Positions 55,346-64,000 of a DNA stretch of 64,000 nt are shown here, one piece after another. How positions within the stretch are numbered: the stretch's first letter is position 1; the number at the start of each line of letters is the position of its first letter. The notes beneath the pieces are model-generated. The model was not told the origin of the DNA. It saw nothing but the letters and a program-made list of their open reading frames with translations, and did not search any database. The position numbers and the translations under genes were made by a program. Where the stretch lies: the NCBI RefSeq assembly GCF_000518605.1, contig NZ_JADX01000011.1, positions 62,001 to 126,000 on the forward strand. Direction: 5' to 3'. The DNA comes from Shewanella fidelis ATCC BAA-318 (GTDB lineage Bacteria > Pseudomonadota > Gammaproteobacteria > Enterobacterales > Shewanellaceae).

Positions 55346-55376
55346 AATAAGCTTTGATTGCTAGGAGAAGGGCTAA

Positions 55377-56156
55377 ATGAAGTTTAGGGCTATGGTATTG
55401 GCGCTTGCACTGCCGTTACTGCTGTGCAGTAAAGTGTTATTTGCGGCGCAAGATGTTCCAGCTATTGCTGCGGCATCGAGTATTAAGTTTGCGCTTGACG
55501 ATATTGCTAAACAATTTACCCAAGAGACAGGCCGTAAAGTACGGATCTCTTATGGCTCTTCAGGCAATTTTGTGGCGCAAATCCGTAACGGTGCGCCATT
55601 TGAACTGTTTTTGTCAGCAGATGAGCGTTATACCCAGCAACTAAGCCAAGCCAATGAAACCCCTGATGACGGGGTGATTTATGCGGTAGGTCAGTTGGCG
55701 ATAGCGGCACCTAAGTCGTCACCTTTACCACTTGATGGCGAGCTCAACGGCGTAAAACAGTTGCTAGCATCAGGGCAACTGAAACGTTTTGCTATTGCCA
55801 ATCCTGAGCATGCGCCTTATGGCGAGCGTGCGAAAGAAGTGCTACAAAAAGTCGGGCTTTGGCAAGATATTCAAGCTAATTTAGTGTTTGGCGAAAACGT
55901 GTCACAAGCGGCGCAGTTTGCGGTAAGTGGCGCTACGCAAGGTGGTTTGGTTGCTTTGTCATTGGCTGTTGCGAAACCATTTAAAGCACGTGCTAACTAC
56001 GTGCTAATTCCACAAGAATATTATACGCCGCTCGATCAGCGTATGGTATTAACCCTAAAAGCGGGTGAAACTGCGAAACTGTTTTATAGTTATTTGCAGT
56101 CTGATGCTGCACAGACTGTGTTTGCCGATTACGGCTTTGCGAGAGCGACTCATTAA
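55377..56156 (+). CDS. modA: Molybdate-binding periplasmic protein ModA
   Basis: Exported binding protein of 259 residues with a signal peptide (ALALPLLLCSKVLFA) and the ModA motifs AASSIKFALDDIAKQF and ISYGSSGNFVAQI, with Ser residues that hydrogen-bond the oxyanion. First gene of modABC and in the same direction as moaABCDE, so molybdate supply may be co-regulated. AGGAG precedes the ATG. Confidence 0.94.
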   Translation: MKFRAMVLALALPLLLCSKVLFAAQDVPAIAAASSIKFALDDIAKQFTQETGRKVRISYGSSGNFVAQIRNGAPFELFLSADERYTQQLSQANETPDDGVIYAVGQLAIAAPKSSPLPLDGELNGVKQLLASGQLKRFAIANPEHAPYGERAKEVLQKVGLWQDIQANLVFGENVSQAAQFAVSGATQGGLVALSLAVAKPFKARANYVLIPQEYYTPLDQRMVLTLKAGETAKLFYSYLQSDAAQTVFADYGFARATH

Positions 56157-56836
56157 TGGATTGGCAAGCCTTACTGCTATCGATCAAATTGAGCACAGTC
56201 ACTGTGCTTATTCTTATTCCTTTAGCCATTGTTGCAGGGCGCTTTTTAGCTTATCGACATTTTCGCGGTAAGTCTTGGGTCGAAGCGCTGGTCATGGTGC
56301 CATTAGTATTGCCTCCCACAGTAATAGGTTATTACCTGCTGGTGGGATTAGGCAGTGAATCTTGGCTTGGGCGCACGCTAGAGCAACTGCTTGGCCATCA
56401 ATTAGTGTTTCATTTTTCCGGCTTAGTGGTTGCGTCAATCTTAGTGAATATTCCGTTTGCGATTCAGCCGATCCAGCGTGCATTTGAAGCAGTGCCTGAA
56501 GATGTACGTGACGCAGCAGCTTGTTGCGGTATGAGTCGCTTAAAAGTGCTATTTAAAATCGAACTACCTATGGTGTGGCCGGGTGTTTTGACAGCCATGG
56601 TGTTGTGTTTTTCCCATGTACTTGGCGAGTTTGGTGTAGTGTTAATGATGGGCGGTAATATCGCTGGCGAAACCAAGACCATTGCCATCTCTATTTACGA
56701 TAGTGTGCAGGCATTTGACTTTGCTAGCGCCGGTAATATGTCGCTGGTGTTACTGCTGTTCGCGGTGACGGTGCTTGCACTGACAACAAGTTTGTCTCGC
56801 CGTGTTGGAGGTCAGCATGTCGCAAACCGTCGCTGA
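56156..56836 (+). CDS. modB: Molybdate ABC transporter permease ModB
   Basis: Inner-membrane permease of 226 residues with the EAA-type loop EAVPEDVRDAAACCGMSRLKV that contacts ModC and the family phrase HVLGEFGVVLMMGGNI. Its ATG shares one base with the modA stop codon, indicating coupled translation. Confidence 0.95.
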   Translation: MDWQALLLSIKLSTVTVLILIPLAIVAGRFLAYRHFRGKSWVEALVMVPLVLPPTVIGYYLLVGLGSESWLGRTLEQLLGHQLVFHFSGLVVASILVNIPFAIQPIQRAFEAVPEDVRDAAACCGMSRLKVLFKIELPMVWPGVLTAMVLCFSHVLGEFGVVLMMGGNIAGETKTIAISIYDSVQAFDFASAGNMSLVLLLFAVTVLALTTSLSRRVGGQHVANRR

Positions 56837-57923
56837 TCTATATTGCCGTATCCAGCAAGCTAAACCGATTAAACTTGATGCCGAGTTTGTGTGTAAAGCC
56901 GGTGAAGTCTTAGCGGTTGTTGGTCCATCTGGCGGTGGTAAATCAACGTTATTGCGGATGATAGCTGGTTTATCTCAACCAGAACAGGGTGAGATCCGCT
57001 ATGGTGACAAGCCTTGGTTTAATGCCGATAACAAGGTGCAACTGACGCCACAACAGCGCCATCTAGGTTATGTACCGCAGCACTTTGGTTTGTTTCCTAA
57101 CCTGACTGCATTGGAAAATGTGGTTGCCGCATTGGATCATATTCCTAAAGCCGAACGTGAAGCGCGTGCCAAAGACTGGCTTGAGCGCGTTAATTTACAT
57201 GGCTTGCCTGATAGGCTGCCTGCGCAATTATCTGGTGGACAGCGGCAGCGAGTGGCATTAGCACGGGCGCTTGCTCGCGAGCCTTCAGTATTACTGCTTG
57301 ATGAGCCGTTTTCAGCGGTAGATAGAGAAACCCGCGAACGCTTGTACCTAGAGCTGGCCCGGCTGAAAGAGCAATTGGCCATCCCAGTTATTATGGTCAC
57401 TCATGATTTAAATGAGGCCTTGTTGCTGGCTGACAGTATGATTCTAATTAGCCAAGGTAAGATGCTACAGCAAGGCCGACCGCGTGAAGTACTCACCCGT
57501 CCACGAGATGAAGCTGTGGCGAAGCAGATGGGGCTACGTAATATTTTTGATGCTGAGGTGATTGCCCAAGAAGAAGAGCGGCAGATCACTTGGCTTAAAT
57601 TTGGTGAACATCTCATTGCCAGCACTTATTTTGACAATTTAGATATTGGTACCAAAGTGCGTTGGGTGATCCCAAACCAAGGCGTGCGTTTTAACTCAAT
57701 TAAAAAAGGCCGCTTGTGTCGCAGTTTCAATAAGCTCGATATTACCGTTGATTCAATGCTAGTGATGGGCGAAAGCGTTAGGGTATTAGCAAGCGTGGTG
57801 GGTGTAGAGCATAAGATCCATGCAGAGGTGCCGCTGCATTTAGCGCAGCAACTAGAGTTAGTAGAGGGCAGTGAAACGACGGTGGCACTAAAATCTGAAC
57901 TGATCCATATTTTGGAACCATAA
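56817..57923 (+). CDS. modC: Molybdate ABC transporter ATPase ModC
   Basis: ATPase of 368 residues with Walker A VGPSGGGKSTL, signature LSGGQRQRVALA and Walker B VLLLDEPF. A C-terminal TOBE-type domain (about 280-368) can bind molybdate. The ATG at 56817 follows GGAGG and lies inside the end of modB by 20 bases; the GTG at 56802 is too long. Completes modABC. Confidence 0.94.
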   Translation: MSQTVADLYCRIQQAKPIKLDAEFVCKAGEVLAVVGPSGGGKSTLLRMIAGLSQPEQGEIRYGDKPWFNADNKVQLTPQQRHLGYVPQHFGLFPNLTALENVVAALDHIPKAEREARAKDWLERVNLHGLPDRLPAQLSGGQRQRVALARALAREPSVLLLDEPFSAVDRETRERLYLELARLKEQLAIPVIMVTHDLNEALLLADSMILISQGKMLQQGRPREVLTRPRDEAVAKQMGLRNIFDAEVIAQEEERQITWLKFGEHLIASTYFDNLDIGTKVRWVIPNQGVRFNSIKKGRLCRSFNKLDITVDSMLVMGESVRVLASVVGVEHKIHAEVPLHLAQQLELVEGSETTVALKSELIHILEP

Positions 57924-58032
57924 AGTCAATTCGCTTATATTTGCTTATGATCAAAGTTTAATCTTTGCTCCATCTAGATGTTACATAGCATCACATACAA
58001 TGAGCTCCTATATTAGAGAGGAGTTTTATTGT

Positions 58033-58383
58033 ATGTCTAAAAAGTTAACTGGTTTATTGATTTTGTCTGCGGTTTTAACCTTACCTGCAATGGCTGCATA
58101 TAACGGTCCAGGCCCTGCAAGTCACGTGAAAACAGCTGCTGAAGCGGCTAAAGCACAAGATGACACCCCAGTGGAATTAACGGGTTATTTAGTGCAAAGC
58201 TTAGGTGATGAAAAATACCTTTTCCGTGATGAAAGCGGTGACGTTGAAGTTGAGATTGATAATGCACTATGGCGCGATATCGAAGTTTCACCAGATTCAA
58301 AAGTTAAACTTGTTGGTGAAGTAGACGATGAGTGGCAAGGTATTGAAATAGAAATTGACAGCATGCGTCTAATTTCTGAATAA
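58033..58383 (+). CDS. YgiW/YdeI family stress-tolerance OB-fold protein
   Basis: A 116-residue exported protein: signal peptide (KLTGLLILSAVLTLPAMA) and a single OB fold with the family opening YNGPGPASHVKT and LTGYLVQSLGDEKYLFRDESG (given here in parts). GAGGAG precedes the ATG at 58033; the frame opens earlier at 58000. The family protects against stress such as peroxide or acid. It heads an operon with PepSY and two-component genes. Confidence 0.88.
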   Translation: MSKKLTGLLILSAVLTLPAMAAYNGPGPASHVKTAAEAAKAQDDTPVELTGYLVQSLGDEKYLFRDESGDVEVEIDNALWRDIEVSPDSKVKLVGEVDDEWQGIEIEIDSMRLISE

Positions 58384-58427
58384 TCCTTTAATTTAAAGTG
58401 GTTTAGCGTTTTATTTTCGGAGGAGCC

Positions 58428-58949
58428 ATGGCTCGCTGGCTAATTGGTTTATTATTAGTTTCTGGTAGTTCGTTTGCCGGGCAAGGCCTGTATTCATACA
58501 TTGCTACTGGCGACTATCCTATGCCAATAGAAACGATGTTACAGCTCGAATCTAAGCACCAAGGGGTGATCTCTGAATTTGAAGCGGAAATCGAAGATGG
58601 CGAATTAGTTTACGAATTCAAGATGATCGATCCGCAAGCTAACACCATCACTGAATATGAATTTCGAGCGATCGATGGCAGCTTAATCGAACGTGAAGTC
58701 GGTCGTCTTAAAAAAGACGACAACGACGAGCTAACGGGTGTGTTAATGCTGCAACAAAATGGTTTATCGCTGTCGGATATGCTGACACTGGTTAACCAAG
58801 AAACTGACGGTCATATCGTCAAAGCTGAAGTCGACACCGACTTAGGGATCAGCTATATAGAGTTAGAGATCCTAGATGTTGATGGCAAGCGCAAGCTGGC
58901 TTTTGATATCGAAAATAAACAATTACTACCACTGCTCAAATGGGATTAA
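58428..58949 (+). CDS. PepSY-domain exported protein
   Basis: A 173-residue protein with a signal peptide (IGLLLVSGSSFA) and two PepSY-like repeats (QLESKHQGVISEFEAEIEDG and LVNQETDGHIVKAEVDTDLG). PepSY domains often inhibit or sense periplasmic proteases or metals. AGGAGCC precedes the ATG, and the response regulator gene starts three bases after its stop, so it is probably an upstream partner of the two-component pair. Confidence 0.85.
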   Translation: MARWLIGLLLVSGSSFAGQGLYSYIATGDYPMPIETMLQLESKHQGVISEFEAEIEDGELVYEFKMIDPQANTITEYEFRAIDGSLIEREVGRLKKDDNDELTGVLMLQQNGLSLSDMLTLVNQETDGHIVKAEVDTDLGISYIELEILDVDGKRKLAFDIENKQLLPLLKWD

Positions 58950-58952
58950 AAC

Positions 58953-59630
58953 ATGAAGATACTCATGGTTGAAGATGATGCGACTACCATCGAATATGTC
59001 GTAAAGGGATTTGTTGAGCAAGGGCACAATATTGAAACCGCAACCGATGGCCATCAAGGTCTATTGTTAGCGACAAGTATGAAATACGATCTGATTATCT
59101 TAGATCGTATGTTGCCACAGCTCGATGGGCTGAAATTGTTAGCAGCACTGCGTGCTACAGGCAGCCAAACACCTGTATTAATCTTATCAGCGCTTAGCCA
59201 TGTGGATGAGCGTGTAAAAGGTTTGCGTGCAGGTGGCGATGACTATATGACTAAGCCATTTGCATTCTCTGAATTGCTGGTTCGCGCAGAGAAGTTAATG
59301 CAGCGTGGAGAGTCGCAACCAACCATTACTGATCTTAACGTCGGCCCACTGACTATTGAGCTATTGACCCGTAAAGTCACCCTTGATGGCCAAGAGATCT
59401 TATTGCAACCGAAAGAGTTTCAGTTGCTGAAGTATCTAATGGAACACGTTAACCAAGTGATCAGTCGTACATTGCTATTTGAAGCAGTGTGGGACTATCA
59501 TTTTGACCCACGTACCAATGTGATTGACGTCCATATCGCTAAGTTAAGACGTAAGTTTGAAGAGTTAGGTCATGGCGAGTTAATCGAAACTGTACGAGGT
59601 GCTGGATATCGGCTACGCCAAGGGCATTAA
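58953..59630 (+). CDS. OmpR-family response regulator
   Basis: A 225-residue regulator: receiver domain with phosphoacceptor Asp51 (LIILDRMLPQLDGL) and Lys near 101 (TKPFAF), then a winged-helix output domain (TRKVTLDGQEILLQPKEFQLL, FDPRTNVIDVHIAKLRRK). It pairs with the histidine kinase that overlaps it, and probably controls the YgiW-PepSY genes. The pattern recalls ygiW-qseBC, but orthology is not claimed. Confidence 0.93.
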   Translation: MKILMVEDDATTIEYVVKGFVEQGHNIETATDGHQGLLLATSMKYDLIILDRMLPQLDGLKLLAALRATGSQTPVLILSALSHVDERVKGLRAGGDDYMTKPFAFSELLVRAEKLMQRGESQPTITDLNVGPLTIELLTRKVTLDGQEILLQPKEFQLLKYLMEHVNQVISRTLLFEAVWDYHFDPRTNVIDVHIAKLRRKFEELGHGELIETVRGAGYRLRQGH

Positions 59631-60936
59631 GCCCTACCAGAGTAGTGCTTGGCGCATTACCATTATTTTCTCAGCCCTAGTGACTGTCATTATTGGCACG
59701 CTATTACTAGGTATGTATCGCCAGCTGATAAACGAACAAGAATATCAGCTGGATTTGCATCTAGACGCTGAAATGACTCGCTACCAACAGATGGCGCTGA
59801 CCCTTGATAGACGCAGTTTTGCGACGCAAGTGAAAAGTGCTGATCCTAAGGTGGCGTTAATCGTTTGGCGCAACTCCCTCGATTTGGTCGGCTCACTGAG
59901 TATGATCCCCAAAGATATGCCTATGTTGCCTGAAAGGCGTGAGTTTCCAGTCTTTACTGGCGGCCCTGAAAAACTGCATATCTTGACGGGTGGCATGGTG
60001 ATGACCCGATACGGGCCAATGTTGATTGCTACTCGAGTTGATCAACTCGGCACCTTAATTGATAAGTTTACCAATGCGGCGATCACTGCGTTAATGCTAA
60101 CGGTAGTATTAACCTTAGCTTTGGGCTACCTGTTTTCTAAAGCTATTTTACGTCGTTTAGTGCAATACAACCGCTTAAGTAAAAGGATTGAGCAAGGGCA
60201 ATATTCCACGCGTTTACCTGTGAGTTGGCGCCAAGATGAGTTTGATATGCTGGCTAAGCAGTTTAATGGTGTACTTGATGCCCTCGAACAAAACTTAGCA
60301 GCGGTACGTGGAGTGACTGACAACATTGCCCATGATCTACGCACGCCACTGTCGCATTTACGCATAGGGCTAGAGCAACTGCCGAGTAAGCCTAAAGAGG
60401 AGCTAGCCGAAAGCTGCGCCATTATTACTGAAGAGTTAGATCATTGCCTTGCTACATTCGATGCCATGTTATCGTTAACACGCATTGAAGAAGGCCAGCA
60501 AACCTTAGAGCTTCAAGATGTTAGCTTAGTATCGATTAGCCAAGATCTGTTTGAGATGGCTGAGGCGATGGCTGAGTTTAATGGTCAGTCACTTACCTTA
60601 ACTACAGGTGAGGAGTTTCAGGTCAGTGGCGATAAGTATTTGCTTTTCCAAGCACTTTTTAATTTGGTTGATAACGCAATCAAGTATTCAGGCGAGGGGG
60701 CAGAGATCCGTATTTCGCAAAACCGTAACGTGATATCTATTCAAGATAATGGCCCGGGGATCCCTGAGTCGTCGCGAGAAAAAGTGTTTGAACGCTTAGT
60801 TAGACTCGATCCAAGTCGTCACCATAAAGGTACCGGACTAGGCTTGTCGATGGTGAAGGCGATTCTATCGCGACATAATGCTAAAATCGCCCTTAGCAGC
60901 GCCTACCCAGGCCTAAGAGTGACCATCACTTTTTAA
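59599..60936 (+). CDS. Sensor histidine kinase
   Basis: A 445-residue kinase: transmembrane helices at about 19-40 and 160-182 frame a periplasmic sensor region; HAMP follows, then the phosphorylated His245 (DNIAHDLRTPLSHL) and ATPase boxes (NLVDNAIKYSG, DNGPGIP, GTGLGLSM). The GTG at 59599 overlaps the response regulator end by 32 bases, so translation is coupled; no ATG lies before the first helix. Confidence 0.93.
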   Translation: MLDIGYAKGIKPYQSSAWRITIIFSALVTVIIGTLLLGMYRQLINEQEYQLDLHLDAEMTRYQQMALTLDRRSFATQVKSADPKVALIVWRNSLDLVGSLSMIPKDMPMLPERREFPVFTGGPEKLHILTGGMVMTRYGPMLIATRVDQLGTLIDKFTNAAITALMLTVVLTLALGYLFSKAILRRLVQYNRLSKRIEQGQYSTRLPVSWRQDEFDMLAKQFNGVLDALEQNLAAVRGVTDNIAHDLRTPLSHLRIGLEQLPSKPKEELAESCAIITEELDHCLATFDAMLSLTRIEEGQQTLELQDVSLVSISQDLFEMAEAMAEFNGQSLTLTTGEEFQVSGDKYLLFQALFNLVDNAIKYSGEGAEIRISQNRNVISIQDNGPGIPESSREKVFERLVRLDPSRHHKGTGLGLSMVKAILSRHNAKIALSSAYPGLRVTITF

Positions 60937-60971
60937 CTGCTTTAGCCAACTTCGTTTAATGTAGGATCTCC

Positions 60972-61655
60972 ATGTATCAAGTCATCGCTGATGAACACGA
61001 TTTTATCGTGATAAATAAAGCCGCCGATATTCATTTTCATAGCCAAGATGGCAGCGCAGGTGTAGTGGCGCAGGCTGAAGTGGACTTAGGCATTAAGCTG
61101 TATGCAGTGCATCGACTCGACACCTTGACCTCTGGGTTGATTATTTTGGCTAAATCGAGCCAAGCGGCGGCTGAATTTACCCGTATGTTTGCGGCTCATG
61201 CTGTGCAGAAGTACTATCTAGCGCTAGCCAAAGGCAAACCTAAAAAGAAGCAGGGCTGGGTGATTGGCGATATGGCTAAATCTCGCCGTAGCATGCATAA
61301 ACTGTTGCGCAGCACAAATAATCCAGCAATAACCCAGTTCTTCTCACACTCAGTCGGAGAAGGTGAGCGTTTATATTTACTCAAACCCCATAGTGGTAAA
61401 ACACACCAATTACGAGTGGCGCTGGCCAGTATTGGCACGCCAATCTTAGGTGATACCTTATATGGTGGTGCGACTGCCGACAGAGGCTATCTACACGCTT
61501 ATAGTCTGCATTTTAGCTACCTAGGGCAAACTTATGACTATACCGTCGCGCCTGATCTGGGCGAAGCTTTTACGGCAGTTGCAGTCAGTGCTCAGCTTAA
61601 TGTATGGCAGCAACCTAATGAACTAAGTTGGCCTGCGCTGAAGAAAAACGAGTGA
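60972..61655 (+). CDS. RluA-family pseudouridine synthase (TIGR01621 type)
   Basis: RNA pseudouridine synthase of 227 residues with the catalytic Asp50 in HRLDTLTSGL, typical of RluA/RluC/RluD relatives. It lacks the S4 RNA-binding domain and has the short length of the TIGR01621 group; its target uridine is unknown. Same direction as the kinase gene, 35 bases downstream. Confidence 0.88.
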   Translation: MYQVIADEHDFIVINKAADIHFHSQDGSAGVVAQAEVDLGIKLYAVHRLDTLTSGLIILAKSSQAAAEFTRMFAAHAVQKYYLALAKGKPKKKQGWVIGDMAKSRRSMHKLLRSTNNPAITQFFSHSVGEGERLYLLKPHSGKTHQLRVALASIGTPILGDTLYGGATADRGYLHAYSLHFSYLGQTYDYTVAPDLGEAFTAVAVSAQLNVWQQPNELSWPALKKNE

Positions 61656-61825
61656 TAGCAGCACATAGACAGTATGTTTAGTTGATGTATAAGGCTTAGT
61701 TAATATCAACGACTATATGCGCTGTAAAACTGCTTTTTCATTCACAATTCCCCCCATAACGAGTAGGATATAGCCTTTAAAAGCCCTGTGACAGGGCATT
61801 GAGTTTAGTTACAGCTAATCACTAA

Positions 61826-62326
<501 letters not shown>

Positions 62327-62332
62327 TTATTC

Positions 62333-63832
62333 ATGTTTAAGCGTATTCAAAATAAAACCATCAAATGCCTAACAGCGTTATCAGTTGTATGCTCTGGGGC
62401 AACAGTTGCAGCACCATGGGTTGACACCTCAGATATATACTTAAGAGCCGATATTCAAGCGCTTGCAGACGCTGGCGTTATCACGGTGCCGGTAAATACT
62501 TACCCTTTAATGTGGTCGGGTATCGGCGCTGATTTAGCAAAAGCGGAGCCATCACAGCTGAGTCCCGCTTTAGTTGAAGCATTTTCTCGGGTGAATTATT
62601 ACTACCGTAATGCGGTCAATAATCGCGGTAATACCAGCATAAAGCTAGCAGCGGCTAGTGACGCTGCACGTTTTCAGCATTTTGGCTCCGATTATCGTGA
62701 ACAAGGCGAGGCGAGTGCATCTTATGAGTATCTAGGTGAGCGTTTTGCTTACAAAATCTCTGCATCGGCTAATTACGATCCTGCAGATGACAAAGAGTTT
62801 CGTTTTGATGATTCTTACCTTGCGATGGCTTTGGGTAACTGGATGTTTACCTTTGGCGCGATAGAGCAGTGGTGGGGACCAAGCTTTGACTCAACACTGC
62901 ATAAGTCAAATAACGCGCGTCCAATGCCATCGTTAATGTTGAGCCGTAATAATGCTGCAGCGTTTGAAACACCTTGGCTGTCTTGGTTGGGACCGTGGAC
63001 ATTTACTGCTGGAATTAGCATGTTTGAAGAGGAGCGCTACGCTCCTAATGCACTACTGTGGAATTTCCGTGGTTCGATTCGTCCATTTGAACAATTAGAG
63101 ATGGGGGTGTCGTGGACTACGCAGTTTTGTGGCGATGGCCAAGAATGTACTTGGGATAGTGCATTTAAATCTATCACAGGGCAAAAAGATTGCCGTGCAG
63201 ATAATTCAGATGAAGTAGGTTGCTCTAACTATGGTAACCAAATCGCTGGTTATGATATTCGTTTTAGCGACACTTGGTACGACGTACCGTTTGGCGTGTA
63301 TTACCAAAGAACCTGTGAAGATTCTAATGGCTCTGCACCTTGGGATATCGCAGATTGCGGCAAGCTATTTGGTGCAGATACACGTTTTAACTTAGAAGGT
63401 CAGCAATACAAGTTGTTCCTCGAATATACAGATACTATGGTGTTCTGTGGTGAGGATGAAAACGCCTTCAACTGTTTCTACGAGCACTCAACCTACAAGA
63501 GTGGTTCTCGCTACTACGGTCGAGCCTTAGGTAGCACTTACGACAGCGACGCCAATGTGTATGTACTAGGCTTGATTGGCCAGTTTGCCAATAGCAAAGG
63601 CTTTACCTCGTTGCTACGTTATGCGCAGTTAAACAAAGATGGTAAAAGTCCATCTCATGGTTGGGCACCGCAACCGCTCAAAGAGGATTTGCTGATGCTA
63701 GAGCTAAGTTATCGGATGCCTATATGGTACGGCATGATGAGTATTGGCGGCAGCGTATCTCAATCTGAATTTGAGGTACAAGCAAGTGATACTAATGCCA
63801 GTGTCTTTGGTACTTATGAGTACCGCTTCTAA
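62333..63832 (+). CDS. Capsule assembly Wzi family outer-membrane protein
   Basis: A 499-residue exported beta-barrel protein. A signal peptide (ALSVVCSGATVAA) precedes APWVDTSDIYLRADIQALADAG, the helical opening of Wzi-family proteins, then WMFTFGAIEQWWGPSFDSTL and long beta-strand segments ending in a C-terminal aromatic residue (GTYEYRF). Wzi in E. coli fixes capsule to the cell surface; a capsule role here is not shown. It ends at a terminator. Confidence 0.85.
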   Translation: MFKRIQNKTIKCLTALSVVCSGATVAAPWVDTSDIYLRADIQALADAGVITVPVNTYPLMWSGIGADLAKAEPSQLSPALVEAFSRVNYYYRNAVNNRGNTSIKLAAASDAARFQHFGSDYREQGEASASYEYLGERFAYKISASANYDPADDKEFRFDDSYLAMALGNWMFTFGAIEQWWGPSFDSTLHKSNNARPMPSLMLSRNNAAAFETPWLSWLGPWTFTAGISMFEEERYAPNALLWNFRGSIRPFEQLEMGVSWTTQFCGDGQECTWDSAFKSITGQKDCRADNSDEVGCSNYGNQIAGYDIRFSDTWYDVPFGVYYQRTCEDSNGSAPWDIADCGKLFGADTRFNLEGQQYKLFLEYTDTMVFCGEDENAFNCFYEHSTYKSGSRYYGRALGSTYDSDANVYVLGLIGQFANSKGFTSLLRYAQLNKDGKSPSHGWAPQPLKEDLLMLELSYRMPIWYGMMSIGGSVSQSEFEVQASDTNASVFGTYEYRF

Positions 63833-63860
63833 TAGAAATTTAGGGCTTAATTGCTATAAC

Positions 63861-63888
63861 AAGCCAACGTGAAAGCGTTGGCTTTTTT
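63861..63888 (+). terminator. Terminator after the Wzi-like gene
   Basis: Stem aagccaacg / cgttggctt, loop tgaaag, then a T-run. Confidence 0.9.
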
Positions 63889-63917
63889 ATACATTTGAGG
63901 TTTATTGCGGACTGTAT

Positions 63918-64000
63918 ATGCAACGTTTTGCAAAAATATTGGCAATTCTTACCGTGCTGGGTCTAGCACTTTATGCACTCAAGCAAGGTGTATTTGCCTC
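63918..64000 (+). CDS. Start of a hypothetical gene (3' end outside window)
   Basis: An ATG at 63918 opens a frame to the window end: QRFAKILAILTVLGLALYAL then KQGVFA, a hydrophobic N-terminal helix like a signal or membrane anchor. Ribosome site not obvious. Too short to identify. Confidence 0.4.
   Translation, partial: MQRFAKILAILTVLGLALYALKQGVFA

Overview
The window is a chromosomal segment of a gammaproteobacterium, almost certainly a Shewanella. The basis is gene content and order: a divergent hutI / hutC-hutU-hutH locus, an fdhD / DUF3305-DUF3306 / Fe-S protein / TorD-type chaperone block followed by several fdhABC clusters, then moa and mod genes, and Shewanella-type proteins such as a FliL-like exported protein and a DUF3157 protein. 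I see no rRNA, tRNA, CRISPR array, prophage or complete insertion sequence. The genus call is inference from recognition, not from a search.

Layout. 1-7.3 kb: the end of a lytic transglycosylase gene, a 1-kb gene-free stretch of short hairpins and a 130-bp direct repeat, then histidine utilisation (hutI divergent from hutCUH, with a palindromic operator between). 7.3-20.5 kb: housekeeping and unrelated genes (DUF3157 protein, iron-dependent alcohol dehydrogenase, YbdG-type mechanosensitive channel, LysE exporter, acyltransferase, NRDE protein, a His-rich ZIP-like membrane protein, YhgN, UbiC, FliL-like, RlmF), separated by clear terminators. 20.5-42.3 kb: the formate dehydrogenase island. A regulator and fdhD face an accessory operon (DUF3305, DUF3306, four-cluster ferredoxin, TorD-type chaperone) whose upstream region has a CRP-like site and a near-perfect sigma-54 promoter. 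Three tandem clusters follow, each with a tiny Tat-signal protein, FdhA (Tat-exported, Cys-type molybdenum enzyme), FdhB (Fe-S) and FdhC (cytochrome b).

The main observation is that clusters 2 and 3 each carry one disabling lesion in a different gene. fdhC2 has a net 56-nt deletion and frameshift, and fdhA3 has a Trp-to-TGA nonsense codon. Cluster 1 is intact, and FdhA2 with FdhC3 could in principle form a second intact enzyme. The fdhBC parts of clusters 2 and 3 are nearly identical even in non-coding DNA, which suggests recent homogenisation.

42.5-50.2 kb: a HemN-like radical SAM protein, a small hypothetical protein, a PfkB kinase, a diguanylate cyclase, a YiiM-like MOSC protein, a DUF4870 protein and a chemotaxis receptor. 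50.4-58 kb: ETF-ubiquinone oxidoreductase, then moaABCDE behind a probable molybdenum-cofactor riboswitch and a CRP-like site, and modABC. Molybdate uptake, cofactor synthesis, sulfuration (FdhD) and a major user (Fdh) therefore lie within 36 kb. 58-64 kb: a YgiW-PepSY-response regulator-histidine kinase operon, a pseudouridine synthase, coaD, a Wzi-like outer-membrane protein and the start of one more gene.
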